Below, piece after piece: positions 58,104 through 64,000 of a stretch of DNA of 64,000 nt. The notes below the pieces were generated by a model. That model worked only from the letters and a program-made list of their open reading frames with translations. It had not been told where the DNA came from and made no database searches. The stretch lies in assembly GCF_030252185.1 (NCBI RefSeq), contig NZ_CP126970.1, forward strand, positions 1,116,001-1,180,000. The letters are read 5' to 3'. The DNA is from Corynebacterium suedekumii (lineage in GTDB: Bacteria; Actinomycetota; Actinomycetes; Mycobacteriales; Mycobacteriaceae). The position numbers and the translations under genes were made by a program. How positions within the stretch are numbered: position 1 is the first letter of the stretch; the number at the start of each line of letters is the position of its first letter.

Positions 58104-58490
58104 ATGCTCCGCACCATTCTCGGCGCCAAGATCCACCGCGCCACCGTCACGCAGGCTGACCTCCACTATGTCGGCTCCATCACGGTCGACGCCGACCTTC
58201 TCGACGCCGCCGGCCTCATCGAGGGCGAGAAGGTCGCCGTCGTCGACGTCACCAACGGCGCCCGCCTGGAGACCTACGTCATCACCGGCGACCGCGGGTC
58301 CCGCCAGATCTGCATCAACGGCGCCGCCGCCCACCTCATCCACCCGGGAGACGTGGTCATCCTCATCTCCTACCTGCAGGCCACCCTCGAGGAGGCCCGG
58401 GTGTACCGGCCGCAGATCGTCCACGTCGACGCCGACAACCGGATCGTCGCCCTGGGCAACGACCCGGCGGAGCCGGTACCGGTACCGTGA
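58104..58490 (+). CDS. panD: Aspartate 1-decarboxylase proenzyme
   Basis: 128-residue pyruvoyl enzyme that makes beta-alanine for pantothenate and Co[21 protein letters not shown] is the family start, and [12 protein letters not shown] holds the Gly-Ser self-cleavage site whose serine becomes the pyruvoyl group. [10 protein letters not shown] and [16 protein letters not shown] follow. ATG 58104 is six bases after TATCTT. It overlaps the next gene by 4 bp. In C. glutamicum panD lies elsewhere, so its place between tuf and the S10 operon is a local difference. Confidence 0.94.
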   Translation: MLRTILGAKIHRATVTQADLHYVGSITVDADLLDAAGLIEGEKVAVVDVTNGARLETYVITGDRGSRQICINGAAAHLIHPGDVVILISYLQATLEEARVYRPQIVHVDADNRIVALGNDPAEPVPVP

Positions 58491-59197
58491 TCGATCCCAC
58501 CCGCATCCCCGGTGTCCTCGAGGCGGTGCGCCGCGCGTGGGAGGGCCAGCCCGACCTGTCGCTGCCCACCCTGTTCGGCGTGCTGGCCAACCGCGGCATC
58601 GGGTGGGGCTCGACCGACGAGGACCTGCTGGCCGCGCTGGCGGCGATGGAACGGACCCGCCCCGGGACACTCCCGCGTATCGATGACCGCGTCACCGCCC
58701 GTTTCCTCCTCCTCACCGAATCCCCCGCCCACCGCGTCACCGTCGACCCGTGGCGGGTCATCGTCCGCAGCACCGGCCTCCAGCCGGTGGCGTGGGAGTA
58801 CTCGCGGCTCCGGCCGGCCGCGGTGGGGGCGCCGCTGGTCATCGCCGACGCCGACGGCATCGACCACCGCCTCGGCGTCATCAGCTCCATCACCCTGATC
58901 GACGGGGACCCCGTCGAGTACGTCGACGACCTCAGCGGGTTAGGGCGGGCGGGACTGGGGGACCGGATGTACCTCGTGCGGCTGGCCGACGACGCGCTGG
59001 TCCTCGTCGGCCACCGCCTCCACGTCGTGGTGGCGGGGCGCCGGGAACTGTCGACCGAGGACGCGACGTGGGATGCCCTGGTGGAGTGCCGGCCCGGTGC
59101 GGTGTTGCGCATCCGCCGCCCGGCCGGCGCCGGAATCAGGGAGCTCGGGGTGGTCGAGTCGATCCTCGTCGTGGAGGATCAGGCCTCGACGGGGTAG
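58487..59197 (+). CDS. Hypothetical protein coupled to panD (WYL-like)
   Basis: 236-residue soluble protein that I do not firmly recognise. An N-terminal helical part ([20 protein letters not shown]) is followed by [20 protein letters not shown] and [20 protein letters not shown], where repeated beta strands resemble a small regulatory domain; a WYL-like relation is only a guess. The middle contains [23 protein letters not shown] 58487 overlaps the panD stop, so the two are cotranslated; a role linked to pantothenate is possible but unproven. The 3' end overlaps the convergent AmaP-like gene by 19 bp. Confidence 0.65.
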   Translation: MIDPTRIPGVLEAVRRAWEGQPDLSLPTLFGVLANRGIGWGSTDEDLLAALAAMERTRPGTLPRIDDRVTARFLLLTESPAHRVTVDPWRVIVRSTGLQPVAWEYSRLRPAAVGAPLVIADADGIDHRLGVISSITLIDGDPVEYVDDLSGLGRAGLGDRMYLVRLADDALVLVGHRLHVVVAGRRELSTEDATWDALVECRPGAVLRIRRPAGAGIRELGVVESILVVEDQASTG

Positions 59198-59736
59198 AGG
59201 TGGATGCGGTAGACGGTGTCCACGTCGATGCCGGGCACGGCGGCCCGGACGTCCCGTTCGGCGTCCTCGAGGACGGGGCGTAACGCGGGGACATCGACCC
59301 CCGGCCGGGCCCGGACCGTCCACGTCATCGTCGGGCGCCCCCACATCTCGCGCACCTGGTGCTGGACGGTGTCCACCCGCGGGTGTCGGCCGATCTCCGC
59401 GGCGACCCCCTCGGCGAGCATCGCCAGGTTGATGTCGATGTAGCCGTCAGGACCCGACGCGGGGGAGGACATCCGGCCGATCCGGTAGCGGCGCAGATTG
59501 ACCGAGATGAGCCACACTCCGATGAGCGCCGACACCGCGAGGATCCCGGCGAGCAGCGCGTCGAACCAGCGCTCCTGCTGTGCTGTCCGCCAGGCGGGGA
59601 AGTCGATGAAGTCGGCCAGGCGCTGGGCGGCGGGGACGTCGAGGTAGAGGCCGATGGTCCAGATCCCGCCGAGCAGGAGCAGGAGACCGAGGAGGAACAC
59701 CATGACGCGGTCGAGGGTGGCGGTGCGCTTCTTCAC
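59179..59736 (-). CDS. AmaP-like membrane anchor for alkaline-shock proteins
   Basis: 185-residue protein with two membrane helices (about 9-30 and 60-82) and a cytosolic C-terminal domain of about 95 residues (YIDINLAMLAEGVAAEIGRH, then TVQHQVREMWGRPTMTW). It resembles AmaP, which anchors Asp23 at the membrane in firmicutes. It is the last gene of a minus-strand operon with two Asp23-type genes, which supports the call. It overlaps the upstream DUF6286-like gene by 4 bp. Confidence 0.72.
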   Translation of the reverse strand: MKKRTATLDRVMVFLLGLLLLLGGIWTIGLYLDVPAAQRLADFIDFPAWRTAQQERWFDALLAGILAVSALIGVWLISVNLRRYRIGRMSSPASGPDGYIDINLAMLAEGVAAEIGRHPRVDTVQHQVREMWGRPTMTWTVRARPGVDVPALRPVLEDAERDVRAAVPGIDVDTVYRIHLYPVEA

Positions 59737-60257
59737 CGGGACACCTCCCCGGTGTTCACCCGCAGGGTGAGGTCGAGCCCGAGCTCGTCGATGAGCGGGG
59801 CGAGGGACGCCGGGACGGACTCGGCCACGTCATCGCGGCCGGAATGTGTGGCGACGGTGACCGTCGCCGACGCGCCCGTCACCTGGCTGTGGGCGGAGGA
59901 GACCCCGGGCACCGTGCGGGCGGTGGCGGTGAGCATCCGGGCGATGTCGACCGGGCGCATCCACACGCCAGCGGAGGAGGCGACCCGTCTATGGGTGCGC
60001 GTCCGGGGGCGCACGGAGATCCACACCAGGACCAGGGCGACGAGGACGGCCACGACGGCCGCCGGCAGCATCCACGGTTGGAAGGTGGCGTCGCCCACCG
60101 TCATGACGACGGGATGCACCCAACTCTCCCAGTCGGAGGCCTCGGCGTTACGCAGCCACAGCTCGCGGCCGCACACCACGGCCAGAGAGAGGAGGGCGGC
60201 CCCGATGAGGACGGCGACGTAGCGGGCGACGGGGGTGGCCCGGGGTTCAGCGGACAC
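59733..60257 (-). CDS. DUF6286-like membrane protein
   Basis: 174-residue protein with two helices (about 12-28 and 60-82) and a C-terminal domain (VDIARMLTATARTVPGVSSA, ATVTVATHSGRDDVAESV) similar to the DUF6286 family and to the Asp23 fold core. Function is unknown; operon context suggests membrane attachment or envelope-stress response. It overlaps the upstream Asp23-type gene by 11 bp and the downstream AmaP-like gene by 4 bp. Confidence 0.72.
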   Translation of the reverse strand: MSAEPRATPVARYVAVLIGAALLSLAVVCGRELWLRNAEASDWESWVHPVVMTVGDATFQPWMLPAAVVAVLVALVLVWISVRPRTRTHRRVASSAGVWMRPVDIARMLTATARTVPGVSSAHSQVTGASATVTVATHSGRDDVAESVPASLAPLIDELGLDLTLRVNTGEVSR

Positions 60258-60729
60258 GGGACCTCCTCGTCGGGGTGACCGTCACCGGCCGCAACGCCAC
60301 CGGCGGCGCCACGGTGACGGGGCGCAGGGGCTCACCCGGAGGGGCGACCGGGTGGGTGACGCGCAGCGGAGCGACGGTGACCGGTCGCAGGGTCGGGCGG
60401 GTGGGGGCGACGGTGGTGACGCGGGGCGCGGCGACCACCGGGCCGGTGACCACGTTGACGGTGGTGACCGTCAGTCCGGTGTACTCCCGGACCCACGTGC
60501 TGATCGTCGCGCGGACGGCCTCGGCGACGTCGGTGACGGGGGAGGGCCACGTGACGGCGATGTAGGCCTCGACGCTGCAGGTGCGTGCGGTGTCGTCCAC
60601 GAGGACGTCGAAACGCGGGTAGGTGCGGCCCGCGATGCGTTCCAGGCTGCGGCCCAGCTCGGTGGTGCCGGGGACGGAGGCGGCCGCGGCGGCGACGATG
60701 CGCGCGACGGCGCGGTCGGAGATCCTCAT
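60247..60729 (-). CDS. Asp23/Gls24-like protein with RPVTVAP repeats
   Basis: 160-residue protein. Residues 1-100 are an Asp23/Gls24 envelope-stress domain: ISDRAVARIVAAAAASVPGT, RFDVLVDDTARTCSVEAYIA and VREYTGLTVTTVNVV. The C-terminus (about 105-160) is a basic Pro/Val/Thr-rich tail with three LRPVTVAP or LRPVTVTP copies plus looser ones, unusual for this family. The ATG directly abuts the DUF2273 stop. A tail of this type could bind the envelope or another operon member; that is inference. Confidence 0.8.
   Translation of the reverse strand: MRISDRAVARIVAAAAASVPGTTELGRSLERIAGRTYPRFDVLVDDTARTCSVEAYIAVTWPSPVTDVAEAVRATISTWVREYTGLTVTTVNVVTGPVVAAPRVTTVAPTRPTLRPVTVAPLRVTHPVAPPGEPLRPVTVAPPVALRPVTVTPTRRSRVR
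60265..60405. repeat. Short repeats coding for RPVTVAP
   Basis: Variants of GCGACGGTGACCGGTCGCAG recur three to four times on the plus strand (inverse of the coding strand) and encode the LRPVTVAP/LRPVTVTP units at the C-terminus of the second Asp23-type gene. Confidence 0.65.
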
Positions 60730-60897
60730 CTAGCCGCGACCTCCCCGACCCAGGTCGACCCGGCCGTCGAGATGCGCCCCGATGACGCCGCCGACGATGC
60801 TGAACACCAGGGCGTAGACGAGGCCGGTCCAGCCGCCGAGGATAACGGCGAAGGCCAGGGCCAGGCCGAGGAGGATGCCGGTGCGGGTGTGCTTCAT
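60730..60897 (-). CDS. DUF2273-like small membrane protein
   Basis: 55-residue protein too short for many gene finders. Two hydrophobic helices (ILLGLALAFAVILGGWTGL and YALVFSIVGGVIGAHLDG) are joined by a tight turn and end in a basic GRVDLGRGGRG tail. This is the DUF2273 pattern, common beside Asp23-family genes. AGGGAG stands before ATG 60897, which overlaps the upstream gene's stop (ATGA). Its stop touches the start of the second Asp23-type gene, so the whole block is translationally coupled. Confidence 0.8.
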   Translation of the reverse strand: MKHTRTGILLGLALAFAVILGGWTGLVYALVFSIVGGVIGAHLDGRVDLGRGGRG

Positions 60898-61214
60898 GCT
60901 GACTCCCTTGCGGAGGTGGCGTCGGCGAGATGGACGTCAACGGGCAGCCCCGCCGCGGCGGTGGCGGTGAGGGATGCAGTGGTGAGGTCCCGGGCGGCGT
61001 CGGCAAGCTCGGTGAGCGGACGTCGAGCGGACAGGTCCACGACGAGGTGGACCTCCACCCGGTCGCCGACCAGCCGGAGACCTGCGACGCGGTGCCGGGG
61101 ATAGAGCAGGGCGACCTCGCCGAACTGGCCCGGATGCAGGTCGGCGACCCCGGGCAGGCGGCACAGGTCCGCCGCCAGGGTGTCGGCGACGTCGCGGGGG
61201 ATCGGGTCGGACAT
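60894..61214 (-). CDS. Hypothetical Asp23-operon protein
   Basis: 106-residue protein without a named family that I can assign. PIPRDVADTLAADLCRLPGV at the N-terminus and VEVHLVVDLSARRPLTELAD with a following helix resemble a shortened Asp23/Gls24-type alpha-beta domain. There are no membrane helices. It lies 2 bp after the first Asp23 gene and overlaps the DUF2273 gene by 4 bp, so it is part of the same operon. Confidence 0.68.
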   Translation of the reverse strand: MSDPIPRDVADTLAADLCRLPGVADLHPGQFGEVALLYPRHRVAGLRLVGDRVEVHLVVDLSARRPLTELADAARDLTTASLTATAAAGLPVDVHLADATSARESA

Positions 61215-61216
61215 GA

Positions 61217-61705
61217 CTACTGCACGCGCGGCGTGTGCTCGAGCGGGGCGGCCGGGGCGGTGTCCTCGTCGTCGCCGCCGAAATCGAGGTGGACGTCATG
61301 GACGGTGACGTTGACCTCGGTGACCTCGAGGCCGGTCATCCGCTCGATGGCGGTGATGATGTTGCGGCGGATAGCCTCCGCGAGCTCATGGATGGCCACC
61401 CCGTACTCGGCGACGATGGACACGTCGACCGCGGCCTGCCGCTCACCGACCTCCACCGTCACCCCCTGCATGACGTTCGAGGCGGACCCGGCGAAGGACT
61501 CCCGGATGGCGCCGACCATGCGGGACGCGCCGCCGCCGAGGGCGTGGACGCCGGAGACCTCCCGGGCGGCGAGGCCGGCGATCTTGCCCACGACGACGTC
61601 CTCGATGCGGGTGACACCCCGCGAGGTGGTCGTCGTCGTGGCGGTCCGCTGCTCCGACGGGTGGTCGGCCTCGGGGGTGGAAATGTCCTGGTGCTGATCC
61701 GACAT
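61217..61705 (-). CDS. Asp23/Gls24 family envelope stress response protein
   Basis: 162-residue Asp23-type protein. After a polar 30-residue N-terminus it reads GVTRIEDVVVGKIAGLAARE, GVTVEVGERQAAVDVSIVAE and YGVAIHELAEAIRRNIITAI, then VTEVNVTVHDVHLDF, the full domain. GGAGGAG precedes the ATG. It is the first gene of the six-gene operon. A TATAGG/TACTAT patch near 61747-61752 on the minus strand may be its promoter. Firmicute homologues coat the membrane and influence cell-wall homeostasis; the role here is inferred. Confidence 0.87.
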   Translation of the reverse strand: MSDQHQDISTPEADHPSEQRTATTTTTSRGVTRIEDVVVGKIAGLAAREVSGVHALGGGASRMVGAIRESFAGSASNVMQGVTVEVGERQAAVDVSIVAEYGVAIHELAEAIRRNIITAIERMTGLEVTEVNVTVHDVHLDFGGDDEDTAPAAPLEHTPRVQ

Positions 61706-62243
61706 GATGTGACTCCTCCAACAGTGACGTGTGCTTCGTGATCCCTATAGTAGGCGGATTGTGTTTCGCGGGGCTGACGTGCTTTAATACATGGGTTGCT
61801 TTAACACAGCGGTGCTTCCGGCGCAGGTCGGAAACCCATCGCTGCTGGTGAGGCGAACATGACACCTTCGTCAGACAGTCCTGACCGACTGGCTGGGAAG
61901 GCTCCGCAATCGGGTCAAGGTCACCGCTTTCAGGTCGACACACCCGAGCCCGGGGACCGGAGAAGGGGCATGGCAAATAAACAGCGGCAGTACGCAAGGG
62001 TCCACGCTTATCGCGAGATAACTGATCCCTTCCGATCTTGATGCACGGGTCTTGTACCCCGTCAGGAGCACTTCCAGAAAGCTGTGGTTTGCCCACGCCC
62101 TGGAACCCTCCCGGCCAGTCATGGCAATCAGGAACTGGCGTTGCGCCCTGGCCCCGAGCCCGGACAACGTTATAGAGAAATCGAGAAGCGAATTCCCACC
62201 GCTCCTAAAATGTGATGTGGGACTAGCGAGGAAGAGGATAAGC
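61706..62243 (+). promoter_or_regulatory. S10 operon promoter region and long leader
   Basis: 538 bp without a gene. TAATAC (61785-61790) is a likely -10. TGCTTTAAYACA occurs twice, at 61780-61791 and 61797-61808. The rest, about 430 bases of leader, has mixed composition and several weak stems, including TTCCG/CGGAA near 61820. AGAGGAT precedes rpsJ. L4 autoregulation, known in E. coli, is possible but no L4 site is recognised. Confidence 0.5.
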
Positions 62244-62549
62244 GTGGCCGGACAGAAGATCCGCATTCGGCTTAAGGCCTACGACCACGAGGCGATCGAC
62301 GCATCCGCGAAGAAGATCGTCGAGACCGTCACCCGTACGGGTGCCCGCGTCGTCGGCCCGGTGCCGTTGCCCACCGAGAAGAACGTGTACGCCGTTATTC
62401 GTTCTCCCCACAAGTACAAGGATTCTCGCGAGCACTTCGAGATGCGCACTCACAAGCGCCTGATCGACATCCTCGACCCGACGCCGAAGACGGTTGATGC
62501 CCTCATGCGCATCGATCTTCCGGCCAGCGTCGACGTGAACATTCAGTGA
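62244..62549 (+). CDS. rpsJ: 30S ribosomal protein S10
   Basis: 101-residue S10 (NusE), which also links NusG to ribosomes. [40 protein letters not shown] and [20 protein letters not shown] are the family segments. GTG 62244 follows AGAGGAT; longer upstream frames code for non-family sequence and are rejected. First gene of the S10 operon. Confidence 0.98.
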   Translation: MAGQKIRIRLKAYDHEAIDASAKKIVETVTRTGARVVGPVPLPTEKNVYAVIRSPHKYKDSREHFEMRTHKRLIDILDPTPKTVDALMRIDLPASVDVNIQ

Positions 62550-62581
62550 TCGACGAAATACTTGGCACCGGAGAATAAATA

Positions 62582-63238
62582 ATGAGTGAAAACGAGATCA
62601 AGGGAATCCTGGGCACCAAGCTCGGTATGACCCAGGTCTTCGACGAGGACAACCGTGTTATCCCGGTGACCGTCGTCGAGGCCGGGCCGTGCGTGGTCAC
62701 CCAGATTCGCACCAAGGACACCGATGGCTACACCGCCATCCAGATCGCCTTCGGCGACATCGACCCGCGTAAGGCCAACAAGCCTGCCGCAGGTCACTTC
62801 AAGAAGGCCGGCGTTACCCCCCGCCGCCACGTGGCTGAGATTCGCATGGACGATGTCTCCGGCTACGAGGTCGGTCAGGACTTCACCGTGGACATCTTCG
62901 AGGGCATCACCTACGTCGACGTCACCGGTACCTCCAAGGGCAAGGGCTTCGCCGGCGGCATGAAGCGCCACGGCTTCGCCGGCCAGGGTGCCGCTCACGG
63001 TAACCAGGCCGCCCACCGTCGCGTGGGTGGCATCGGCGCCGCCGCGACCCCGGGCCGCATCTTCAAGGGCAAGCGTATGGCTGGCCGCATGGGTAATGAC
63101 CGCGTCACCACCCAGAACCTCAAGGTTCAGAAGATTGACGCTGATGCCAACCTGCTGCTCATCAAGGGTGCGATCCCGGGTGCGCGCGGCGGCATCGTCA
63201 CCGTTAAGACCGCAGTGAAGGGCGGTGCACACGCATGA
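62582..63238 (+). CDS. rplC: 50S ribosomal protein L3
   Basis: 218-residue L3. It has [40 protein letters not shown], the peptidyl-transferase loop [20 protein letters not shown] and [32 protein letters not shown] precedes the ATG. Its stop overlaps the rplD start by 4 bp, giving coupled translation. Confidence 0.98.
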   Translation: MSENEIKGILGTKLGMTQVFDEDNRVIPVTVVEAGPCVVTQIRTKDTDGYTAIQIAFGDIDPRKANKPAAGHFKKAGVTPRRHVAEIRMDDVSGYEVGQDFTVDIFEGITYVDVTGTSKGKGFAGGMKRHGFAGQGAAHGNQAAHRRVGGIGAAATPGRIFKGKRMAGRMGNDRVTTQNLKVQKIDADANLLLIKGAIPGARGGIVTVKTAVKGGAHA

Positions 63239-63888
63239 CCAATCTGAAGCTCGACGTCCACACCGCCGAGGGCAAGACCGACGGCCAGGTGGAGCTCCCG
63301 GCCGAGATCTTTGACCGCGAGGTGTCCATCGCTCTGATGCACCAGGTGGTCAACGCACAGCTCGCCGGCGCCCGCCAGGGCACCCACTCCACCAAGACCC
63401 GCGCCGAGGTGCGTGGCGGCGGCCGCAAGCCGTTCCGCCAGAAGGGCACCGGCCGCGCCCGCCAGGGCTCGATCCGTGCTCCGCACTTCACCGGTGGTGG
63501 TATCTCGCACGGCCCGAAGCCGCGCGACTACTCCCAGCGCACCCCCAAGAAGATGAAGGCCGCCGCTCTCTGCGGTGCCCTGACCAACCGTGCCCAGGCT
63601 GATCGCATCCACGTGATCACCGAGCTGGTTCCGGGTCAGACCCCGTCGACCAAGTCGGCCCGCGCCTTCTTCGAGCGTCTCACCGACCGACGCAACATCC
63701 TGTTCGTCGTCGGCCGCGAGGACCTCAACGCCCGTCGCAGCGCCAACAACCTGCCGGGTGTCCACATCCTGGACGCCGGTCAGCTGAACACCTACGACGT
63801 GCTTCACGCCGACGATGTCGTGTTCTCCGTTGAGGCCCTGCATGCCTTCATCAACCGCAACAAGGTTGCGGACCAGGAGGAGAACTAA
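63235..63888 (+). CDS. rplD: 50S ribosomal protein L4
   Basis: 217-residue L4, lining the exit tunnel. The extended loop carries [20 protein letters not shown] and [20 protein letters not shown]. In E. coli L4 also represses its own operon; whether it does so here is unknown, but a long leader precedes rpsJ. ATG 63235 overlaps the rplC stop, and its own stop overlaps the rplW start (TAATG). Confidence 0.98.
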   Translation: MTNLKLDVHTAEGKTDGQVELPAEIFDREVSIALMHQVVNAQLAGARQGTHSTKTRAEVRGGGRKPFRQKGTGRARQGSIRAPHFTGGGISHGPKPRDYSQRTPKKMKAAALCGALTNRAQADRIHVITELVPGQTPSTKSARAFFERLTDRRNILFVVGREDLNARRSANNLPGVHILDAGQLNTYDVLHADDVVFSVEALHAFINRNKVADQEEN

Positions 63889-64000
63889 TGGCCAAGATCG
63901 CAAACCCGCGCGACATCATCATCGCCCCGGTGGTCTCCGAGAAGTCCTACGGCCTGATGGAGCAGAACGTGTACACGTTCCTCGTCGACCCGGCTTCCAA
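63888..64000 (+). CDS. rplW: 50S ribosomal protein L23, 3' end cut off
   Basis: First 37 codons of L23, which docks signal-recognition particle and trigger factor at the exit site. The visible part reads [20 protein letters not shown] and [24 protein letters not shown] near the rplD end is its ribosome site. The window ends inside it. Confidence 0.96.
   Translation, partial: MAKIANPRDIIIAPVVSEKSYGLMEQNVYTFLVDPAS

Noticed and set aside
60265..60405. CRISPR-like array
   Set aside because: Repeats are short, in frame and code for RPVTVAP; there are no uniform spacers or cas genes.

Overview
The window is GC-rich, densely packed, actinobacterial DNA that reads as a Corynebacterium chromosome. 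The order hemL, cytochrome-c assembly genes, menaquinone genes, mgtA, secE-nusG-rplK-rplA, rplJ-rplL, rpoB-rpoC, rpsL-rpsG-fusA-tuf, rpsJ-rplC-rplD-rplW matches the corynebacterial core layout. A corynebacterial mannosyltransferase (MgtA), a DUF3068 protein, many leaderless genes with TANANT-type -10 boxes six to eight bases before the start codon, and a MenJ-type reductase point the same way. I cannot name the species.

Positions 1-5900 hold the end of hemL, a histidine phosphatase, a TlpA-CcdA fusion, resB and ccsB, the cytochrome-c assembly set. Positions 5900-26600 are a respiratory-quinone region. menA, menE, menB, menC, menD, menG, menJ and a polyprenyl diphosphate synthase are spread over both strands between a PucR regulator, a flavin monooxygenase, YceI, PCD, peptidase E, mgtA and several unknown genes. 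Three genes here (ccsB, a glycosyltransferase, the polyprenyl synthase) change reading frame, each in a way that one missing C would explain. A kinase fragment between yceI and menB looks truly decayed.

Positions 26680-29850 hold tRNA-Tyr, a TetR-controlled two-component flavin monooxygenase module, then tRNA-Thr, tRNA-Met and tRNA-Trp. Positions 29980-32850 carry secE, nusG, rplK and rplA. A trehalose uptake island (PTS IIABC, phosphotrehalase, TetR regulator) with a DUF6508 gene lies between rplA and rplJ. Positions 37830-48014 hold the L10-leader-controlled rplJL, a DUF3068 gene, rpoB and rpoC; the rifampicin-site residues look wild type. Positions 48100-53000 are accessory: a DUF222/HNH protein, an SDR, a DUF1707 protein and two tandem membrane-anchored hydrolases.

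Positions 53300-58030 are rpsL, rpsG, fusA and tuf. They are followed by panD with an unknown partner and a six-gene minus-strand Asp23/AmaP-type envelope operon that includes a 55-residue DUF2273 protein. The S10 operon starts after a leader of about 500 bases and runs off the right end in rplW. I saw no CRISPR array, prophage or insertion sequence. The more unusual signals are overlapping bidirectional leaderless promoters, a 93-bp imperfect tandem repeat before menD, twin TetR palindromes, and duplicated stop-codon segments.
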